A stretch of 9,703 bases of DNA from Tannerella sp. Its GTDB lineage: Bacteria > Bacteroidota > Bacteroidia > Bacteroidales > Tannerellaceae. The position numbers and the translations under genes are program-made. The stretch spans positions 1 through 9,703 of the forward strand of contig JAIRLL010000200.1 in NCBI GenBank assembly GCA_031259505.1, written 5' to 3'. Of the stretch, positions 5,499 to 9,703 are shown one piece after another. Every line of letters starts with the position of its first letter. Position 1 is the stretch's first letter. The notes beneath the pieces are model-generated. The model saw only the letters and a program-made list of their open reading frames with translations, searched no databases and was not told the origin of the DNA.

Positions 5499-8120
5499 AT
5501 GTTATCATCGAAAGAAATTCGAGAATCATTCAAATCGTTTTTTGCGTCAAAAGCGCATAAAATAGTCCCTTCTGCCCCGATGGTTATAAAGGGCGACCCC
5601 ACGCTAATGTTCACGAACGCGGGTATGAACCAGTTCAAAGACATTATTTTAGGGAACGTTCCCGTGAAGTATCCGCGAGTAGCCGATTCGCAGAAATGTC
5701 TGCGCGTAAGCGGGAAGCACAACGACCTCGAAGAAGTGGGGCACGACACCTATCATCATACAATGTTCGAAATGCTCGGGAACTGGTCGTTCGGAGACTA
5801 TTTCAAGAAAGAATCCATCAGTTGGGCATGGGAATATCTGGTGACTGTACTGGGGCTGAATCCCGACCATCTTTATGCCACCATTTTCGAAGGAAGCCCG
5901 TCCGAAAACCTTGCTCGCGACGACGAAGCCGCCGGCTACTGGGCGCAGTTCCTGCCGGCATCTCATATCCTCCACGGAAACAGGCACGACAATTTCTGGG
6001 AAATGGGCGACGCGGGGCCGTGCGGACCATGTTCCGAGATACATATAGACATCCGCTCCGAAGCCGAACGCTCCGCCACACCGGGACATTTGCTGGTGAA
6101 CAAAAACCATCCGCAGGTAATCGAAATATGGAATCTCGTATTCATGCAGTATAACCGCAAAGCCGACGGCTCGCTCGAAAATCTGCCTGCCCGCGTGATC
6201 GATACCGGGATGGGATTCGAACGTCTCTGCATGGCGTTGCAGGGAAAGACCTCCAATTACGACACGGATGTTTTCCAGCCGGTCATTCAGGCCATTGCGC
6301 AGATGACTGGATTTGCCTACGGCGCCGACAGGCAGAAAGATGTCGCCATGCGCGTGGTGGCCGACCATATCCGCACCATCGCATTTTCCATCACCGACGG
6401 GCAGCTTCCGTCCAATGCAAAAGCAGGATACGTCATTCGCCGCATACTTCGCCGTGCCGTCCGCTACGGCTACACGTTTCTCGAACGCCGGGAAGCATTC
6501 ATGTACAAACTGTTGCCCGCACTGATAAAAACGATGGGCGACGCCTATCCCGAACTCGCCGCCCAACAGGAACTTGTCGGCAAGGTGATGAAAGAAGAAG
6601 AAGATGCGTTTCTGCATACCCTCGAAACGGGTATTCGCCTGCTGGAAAAAAAGATGGACGAAGCAAAAGTTGCAAACAGGAAAATATTGAGCGGAACAGA
6701 CGCCTTCATGCTGTATGACACATACGGTTTTCCACTCGACCTGACGGAGCTTATCCTCCGTGAAAACGGCATGCAGGTGGATATTGAAACTTTTCACGTC
6801 GAGATGCAAAAGCAGAAAGACCGCGCGCGAAACGCCGCCGCAATCGAAACGGACGACTGGATTGTCCTGAAAAACGGCGAAACGGAGTTTGTCGGCTACG
6901 ACTTCTTCGAGTGCGACGCCGTGATTCTGCGCTACCGCAAAATCAAACAGAAGAACAGGGAACTGTATCAAATCGTTTTGGACAAAACGCCGTGCTATGC
7001 TGAAATGGGAGGTCAGGTCGGCGACAGCGGCCTGCTCGTTTCCGATACGGAAAATATCCCCATCCTCGACACAAAACGCGAAAACAATCTGCCCGTACAT
7101 CTTGTCGCAACACTGCCCGCAGACGTAACCGCCCCATTCACGGTAAAAGTAGACAGGGAGAAACGTATCCAGTGCGAATGCAACCATTCGGCAACGCATC
7201 TGCTACACGAAGCGCTGCGCGAAACGCTGGGGACGCATGTCGAACAGAAAGGTTCATACGTTTCGCCCGAATCGTTGCGGTTCGACTTCTCGCATTTCCG
7301 GAAACTCACAACCGAAGAAATTCGCAAAGTCGAAAAATTAGTCAACAAACGGATTCGCGCAAATATCCCGCTGGAAGAATATCGCTCGATACCTGTCGCA
7401 CGGGCACGGGAGATGGGAGCCATGGCGCTGTTTGGCGAAAAATACGGCGAAGAAGTGCGCGTCGTGAAATTCGGAACGTCTGTCGAGCTATGCGGCGGAA
7501 CGCATATCCCTTCTTCCGGGATGATAGGTTCTCTGTATATTGTAGAAGAGAGTTCGATTGCAGCGGGCGTGCGGCGCATCGAAGCCGTCACCGCACAGGG
7601 AGCGGAAAAATTCTTCTACAAGCATCAGGACACCATTCGCGAGTTGCGCGCGCTGATGAACAACGTCCCGAACCTTGCGCAAAGCCTCGCGAAGACCATA
7701 GAAGAAAATGCCGAACTGAAAAAGCAGTTGACTGCTTATTTGAAAGAAAAAGTGGCCGCGCTGAAAAAACGGTTGCTGGACGAGGCTGTCGAACGAAACG
7801 GCACGAAACTGCTGCTTTTCAAGGGCAACGGTATTGTCGACGCATTCAAAGACCTTGCTTTTCAGATAAAATACGAGAATCATGGAAAAGTCTGTTTTGT
7901 GGCAGGAATTACGGACCGAGACAAATGCATGTTGATGGTGATGCTGAGCGACGAACTGGTGGCAGAAGGACTAAACGCATCGCAACTGGTGAAAGGAGCG
8001 TCGCATTTTATCGAAGGAGGCGGAGGCGGTCAGCCACATTTTGCCACTGCCGGAGGAAAAAATGCGGACGGCATCGACAGAGCCATCGAGTCCATACTGG
8101 AAGCGGCTGGTTTGAAATGA
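5499..8120 (+). CDS. alaS: Alanyl-tRNA synthetase
   Basis: AlaS charges tRNA-Ala with alanine in the cytoplasm and hydrolyses mischarged Ser/Gly-tRNA-Ala. At 873 residues it matches the family length (E. coli 876). The class II catalytic core is clear: [18 protein letters not shown] (35-52), [18 protein letters not shown] (66-83), [18 protein letters not shown] (88-105), and motif 3 DTGMGFERL (236-244). The editing domain has its zinc-binding residues in HSATH (H563, H567) and CGGTH (C665, H669). A helical linker (about 725-765) leads to the C-Ala domain, with the glycine-rich signature [16 protein letters not shown] (839-854). All domains are intact. The ATG at 5499 gives the expected [15 protein letters not shown] start. 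It is divergent from the M23 peptidase and followed by aroB after 21 bases, suggesting an operon. Long antisense frames within it are coding-bias shadows. Confidence 0.98.
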   Translation: MLSSKEIRESFKSFFASKAHKIVPSAPMVIKGDPTLMFTNAGMNQFKDIILGNVPVKYPRVADSQKCLRVSGKHNDLEEVGHDTYHHTMFEMLGNWSFGDYFKKESISWAWEYLVTVLGLNPDHLYATIFEGSPSENLARDDEAAGYWAQFLPASHILHGNRHDNFWEMGDAGPCGPCSEIHIDIRSEAERSATPGHLLVNKNHPQVIEIWNLVFMQYNRKADGSLENLPARVIDTGMGFERLCMALQGKTSNYDTDVFQPVIQAIAQMTGFAYGADRQKDVAMRVVADHIRTIAFSITDGQLPSNAKAGYVIRRILRRAVRYGYTFLERREAFMYKLLPALIKTMGDAYPELAAQQELVGKVMKEEEDAFLHTLETGIRLLEKKMDEAKVANRKILSGTDAFMLYDTYGFPLDLTELILRENGMQVDIETFHVEMQKQKDRARNAAAIETDDWIVLKNGETEFVGYDFFECDAVILRYRKIKQKNRELYQIVLDKTPCYAEMGGQVGDSGLLVSDTENIPILDTKRENNLPVHLVATLPADVTAPFTVKVDREKRIQCECNHSATHLLHEALRETLGTHVEQKGSYVSPESLRFDFSHFRKLTTEEIRKVEKLVNKRIRANIPLEEYRSIPVARAREMGAMALFGEKYGEEVRVVKFGTSVELCGGTHIPSSGMIGSLYIVEESSIAAGVRRIEAVTAQGAEKFFYKHQDTIRELRALMNNVPNLAQSLAKTIEENAELKKQLTAYLKEKVAALKKRLLDEAVERNGTKLLLFKGNGIVDAFKDLAFQIKYENHGKVCFVAGITDRDKCMLMVMLSDELVAEGLNASQLVKGASHFIEGGGGGQPHFATAGGKNADGIDRAIESILEAAGLK

Positions 8121-8141
8121 ACGGATTTTGCCGACAGCCCC

Positions 8142-9200
8142 ATGAATGAAGTTGTTTTCTGCAAGGATATTGCCACCGAACTGGCCTTGTATCTGTCTCG
8201 AAACAGGTATGACAAAATATACGTGCTGACGGATACGCATACGCAGGATGTATGTTTCCCGCTACTCGGCTGCGTCCCGGCTCTTGCCGGCGCCACGCAT
8301 ATTGTCATCAGGGCGGGCGACATTCACAAGGAGATCGGACAAGTGATGCATATCTGGAATATACTGTCGCAAACAGGCGCATCGCGCGCGTCGCTGCTTA
8401 TCAATCTGGGGGGAGGCATGGTCACCGATCTGGGCGGTTTTGCCGCCGCCTCGTTCAAGCGCGGCATTCATACGGTGAACGTGCCGACGACCCTGATGGC
8501 GGCTGTCGACGCCGCAATCGGGGGAAAGACGGGCATCAACTTCAACAGTCTGAAAAATGAAATCGGCGCGTTTCACATGCCTGACTGCGTAATGATAGAC
8601 TGCTGTTTTCTGCGTACGCTCGACAGAGACAACCTTCTGTCGGGATATGCAGAAATCCTTAAACACGGCCTGATCAGCGCTGCCGGGCTTTGGTGCAGGA
8701 CGCTCAACTTTGAGTTGACAGCCAAGAATCTTGATGTGGAAACGCTCGACAGCATTGTCAGGAAGTCGGTTGCTGTGAAGTCGCGTATCGTCGCCGAAGA
8801 TCCGTATGAGAAAGGCCTCCGCAAGGCGCTGAACTTCGGACACACGGTGGGACATGCTTACGAAAGTCTTTCGTTCGAGAAACAACGCCCTCTGCTACAC
8901 GGTCATGCCGTAGCCGCGGGATTGGTCAGCGAACTGTTTCTTTCGCACAAGCGCTGCGGTTTTCCCGCGGAGACGATGCGGCAGACAATTCACTTCATCA
9001 AGACATACTATCCGCCATTCGTTTTCGACTGTCACGACTTCGAAAAGTTGTATGAATGCATGACGCACGATAAGAAAAATGAAAACGGCATTATCCGCTT
9101 CACGCTGCTTTCAGGCATCGGAGAGGTTAGGATTGATCAGGAAACGGACAAGAAATTGACTCTGGAATCGCTTGATTTTTACCGCAATGTCATCTTTTAG
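8142..9200 (+). CDS. aroB: 3-dehydroquinate synthase
   Basis: AroB converts DAHP to 3-dehydroquinate, the second step of the shikimate pathway to aromatic amino acids, using NAD and a divalent metal. The 352-residue protein has the family's landmarks: the NAD-binding GGGMVTDLGGFAAA (90-103), VPTTLMAAVDAAIGGKTGIN (114-133) with D123 and K129, the metal ligand E171 and K174 in GYAEILKHG, R227, N231, H234 and H238 in RKALNFGHTVGHAYE, and H253 in LLHGH. Metal ligands are therefore E171, H234 and H253. The last motif is HGH where many family members have HGE, a mild variation. The gene starts 21 bases after alaS without its own visible promoter or Shine-Dalgarno, so it probably depends on alaS transcription. 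An upstream in-frame start is unlikely, because the intergenic gap holds no better candidate. No clear terminator follows. Confidence 0.96.
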   Translation: MNEVVFCKDIATELALYLSRNRYDKIYVLTDTHTQDVCFPLLGCVPALAGATHIVIRAGDIHKEIGQVMHIWNILSQTGASRASLLINLGGGMVTDLGGFAAASFKRGIHTVNVPTTLMAAVDAAIGGKTGINFNSLKNEIGAFHMPDCVMIDCCFLRTLDRDNLLSGYAEILKHGLISAAGLWCRTLNFELTAKNLDVETLDSIVRKSVAVKSRIVAEDPYEKGLRKALNFGHTVGHAYESLSFEKQRPLLHGHAVAAGLVSELFLSHKRCGFPAETMRQTIHFIKTYYPPFVFDCHDFEKLYECMTHDKKNENGIIRFTLLSGIGEVRIDQETDKKLTLESLDFYRNVIF

Positions 9201-9219
9201 AAAAAAAACAGGCATTACG

Positions 9220-9252
9220 TTGTTGTCAATTGCTGCAAAACCTGTATCTTTG
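9220..9252 (+). promoter_or_regulatory. Promoter of tRNA-Pro(GGG)
   Basis: TTG at 9223-9225 (within TTGTTG, 9220-9225) is followed after 19 bases by TATCTTTG at 9245-9252, an exact TAnnTTTG match. Transcription would begin near 9259, only about 5 bases before the mature tRNA 5' end. Confidence 0.62.
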
Positions 9253-9263
9253 CACCGCAAAAA
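9249..9263 (+). repeat. tRNA leader repeat, copy 1
   Basis: TTTGCACCGCAAAAA spans the end of the -7 element and the initially transcribed bases of tRNA-Pro. The same 15 bases recur at 9387-9401 before the second tRNA. The sequence contains the inverted repeat TTTGC-acc-GCAAA. Confidence 0.75.
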
Positions 9264-9337
9264 CGGGATGTAGCTCAGCCCGGTAGAGTACGCGTCTGGG
9301 GGGCGTGTGGTCGCAGGTTCAAATCCTGTCATCCCGA
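9264..9337 (+). tRNA. tRNA-Pro (anticodon GGG)
   Basis: A 74-base cloverleaf can be drawn. The acceptor stem is CGGGATG (9264-9270) with CATCCCG (9330-9336) and discriminator A9337. The D stem is GCTC/GAGT. The anticodon stem CGCGT/GCGTG encloses the loop CTGGGGG (9296-9302), with anticodon GGG at 9298-9300 reading CCC. The variable loop has five bases, and the T arm is GCAGG-TTCAAAT-CCTGT. The C1-G72 pair with A73 is a typical bacterial proline tRNA feature. The 3' CCA is not encoded (ACAG follows), so it must be added by tRNA nucleotidyltransferase. Confidence 0.95.
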
Positions 9338-9352
9338 CAGATTGAAAATTAG

Positions 9353-9375
9353 AAGGTTAGGTTTGGCCTAACCTT
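9353..9375 (+). repeat. Perfect hairpin between the two tRNA genes
   Basis: AAGGTTAGG (9353-9361) and CCTAACCTT (9367-9375) form a perfect 9-base stem with a TTTGG loop. It lies 16 bases after tRNA-Pro. It could terminate or process the tRNA-Pro transcript, but what follows (TATGTGCTAC) is not a U-tract, so an intrinsic terminator is uncertain. Its loop also occupies the -33 region of the next promoter. Confidence 0.65.
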
Positions 9376-9382
9376 TATGTGC

Positions 9383-9390
9383 TACTTTTG
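9383..9390 (+). promoter_or_regulatory. -7 element of the CAU-anticodon tRNA
   Basis: TACTTTTG is an exact TAnnTTTG match. The nearest -33 candidate is TTTG at 9362-9365 with a 17-base spacer, shorter than the usual 19-21, and it lies in the loop of the upstream hairpin. Expression may come from this promoter, from read-through of tRNA-Pro, or both. Confidence 0.5.
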
Positions 9391-9401
9391 CACCGCAAAA
9401 A
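9387..9401 (+). repeat. tRNA leader repeat, copy 2
   Basis: The 15 bases TTTGCACCGCAAAAA are identical to those at 9249-9263, again starting at the TTTG of the -7 element. Here the inverted repeat extends to TTTTGC-acc-GCAAAA. Transcription would start within or just after it, near 9397. Confidence 0.75.
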
Positions 9402-9408
9402 AGATGAT

Positions 9409-9482
9409 GGCGAGATAGCTCAGTCGGTTAGAGCGCATGATTCATAATCATGAGGTCGGGGGATCATAGCCCCCTCTCGCTA
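9409..9482 (+). tRNA. tRNA with CAU anticodon, probably elongator tRNA-Met
   Basis: A 74-base cloverleaf can be drawn. The acceptor is GGCGAGA (9409-9415) with TCTCGCT (9475-9481), including a G1-U72 wobble, and the discriminator is A9482. The D arm is GCTC-AGTCGGTTA-GAGC. The anticodon stem CATGA/TCATG encloses TTCATAA, with CAU at 9443-9445. The T stem is GGGGG/CCCCC. It is not the initiator type, which has a C1-A72 mismatch and a GGG/CCC anticodon stem. A lysidine-modified tRNA-Ile(CAU) has the same gene anticodon and cannot be fully excluded, but the overall sequence fits elongator Met better. The T loop ATCATAG is unusual: A replaces U54 and U replaces A58. The 3' CCA is not encoded. Confidence 0.88.
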
Positions 9483-9492
9483 CTTGATAATC

Positions 9493-9530
9493 AGAGACTT
9501 ACGATAAAAAGTAAGCCTCTTTTGTTTTTT
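9493..9530 (+). terminator. Rho-independent terminator after the tRNA pair
   Basis: AGAGACTTAC (9493-9502) pairs with GTAAGCCTCT (9511-9520) with one A-C mismatch, around the loop GATAAAAA. TTTGTTTTTT follows at 9521-9530. It begins 11 bases after the second tRNA and faces the plus strand. Confidence 0.85.
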
Positions 9531-9565
9531 ACGTACATACTATGTGCATACTGCCCGACTGGATA

Positions 9566-9652
9566 GCAAAGGAAAAAATCGGATAAAACCCTAACTCCGC
9601 TCAAGTTAGGTAGTCTATATCAATTTTTGCGAAGAGCCTTTGCATTTTTTTT
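9566..9652. repeat. Nested inverted repeats downstream of the tRNA terminator
   Basis: GCAAAGG (9566-9572) and CCTTTGC (9637-9643) are reverse complements. They enclose a second pair, CCTAACT (9590-9596) and AGTTAGG (9604-9610), with a CCGCTCA loop. AAAAAT (9574-9579) and ATTTTT (9623-9628) could extend the outer stem with a bulge. On the plus strand a run of eight T follows at 9645-9652. The inner hairpin could instead end a minus-strand gene entering from the right, since it straddles that frame's stop. Confidence 0.4.
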
Positions 9653-9703
9653 GTAATTTCGGATTGAATCCATTGCCCTCTAATTTTCATTTTGTAGATA
9701 GCT
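9601..9703 (-). CDS. Possible 3' end of an unidentified minus-strand gene
   Basis: On the minus strand one frame is open from the right window edge to a TGA at 9603-9601, giving about 33 residues: AIYKMKIRGQW, then IQSEITKKMQRLFAKIDI, then DYLT. The composition, with a basic amphipathic stretch and few rare residues, is protein-like, but no family is recognised and the length is too short to be sure. A hairpin straddling the stop (9590-9610), followed on the minus strand by GTTTTATCC, could be its terminator. It could equally be non-coding. Confidence 0.3.
   Translation of the reverse strand, partial: AIYKMKIRGQWIQSEITKKMQRLFAKIDIDYLT

Noticed and set aside
5649..7199. A 516-codon open frame antisense to alaS
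   Set aside because: The plus strand encodes an unmistakable, complete alanyl-tRNA synthetase here. The antisense product has no recognisable domain and arises from codon bias.
7172..8149. A 325-codon plus-strand frame offset from alaS
   Set aside because: It lies in another frame within the alaS editing and C-terminal domains; its Arg-rich product is a typical frame-shadow.
9541..9560. GTACATAC/TATGTGC as a meaningful palindrome
   Set aside because: The arms are short with one mismatch and no connection to a gene or promoter; chance is sufficient.

Overview
The window looks like an ordinary chromosomal segment of a member of the Bacteroidetes, most likely order Bacteroidales. Three things point there. 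Several intergenic regions carry the Bacteroidetes sigma-ABfr promoter pattern (TTTG or TTG, 19-base spacer, TAnnTTTG). Most starts lack a Shine-Dalgarno sequence. A DUF4492 gene sits directly upstream of cydAB, an arrangement I know from Bacteroidetes. Base composition is moderate and even across the genes, and I see no insertion sequence, CRISPR array or prophage.

Layout, left to right. At 1-533 (minus) is the N-terminal part of a Tat-exported Gfo/Idh/MocA-type oxidoreductase, cut by the window edge, with a well-formed promoter at 594-624. A 411-base intergenic region follows. Next is a plus-strand cluster of DUF4492 (945-1175), cydA (1215-2768) and cydB (2791-3963), closed by a strong terminator. 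It encodes a cytochrome bd quinol oxidase, the high-affinity oxygen-consuming terminal oxidase, with a small membrane protein of unknown role. Convergent to it is a minus-strand pair: a membrane-anchored M23/LytM-type cell-wall peptidase (4431-5414) and a short MerR-type regulator (4063-4419).

Divergent from that pair, and sharing almost exactly the same promoter bases, is alaS (5499-8120, alanyl-tRNA synthetase), followed 21 bases later by aroB (8142-9200, 3-dehydroquinate synthase). Then come tRNA-Pro(GGG) and a CAU-anticodon tRNA (elongator Met most likely). Each has its own -7 element and an identical 15-base leader, and a terminator follows the second. The last ~170 bases hold nested inverted repeats and what may be the 3' end of a minus-strand gene running off the window.

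I did not find a clearly new biological system. The points most worth following up are the fully overlapping divergent promoters between alaS and the peptidase/MerR pair, the tRNA with a swapped T-loop 54/58 pair, the DUF4492-cydAB association, and a CydB that lacks the acidic residues of the E. coli protein.
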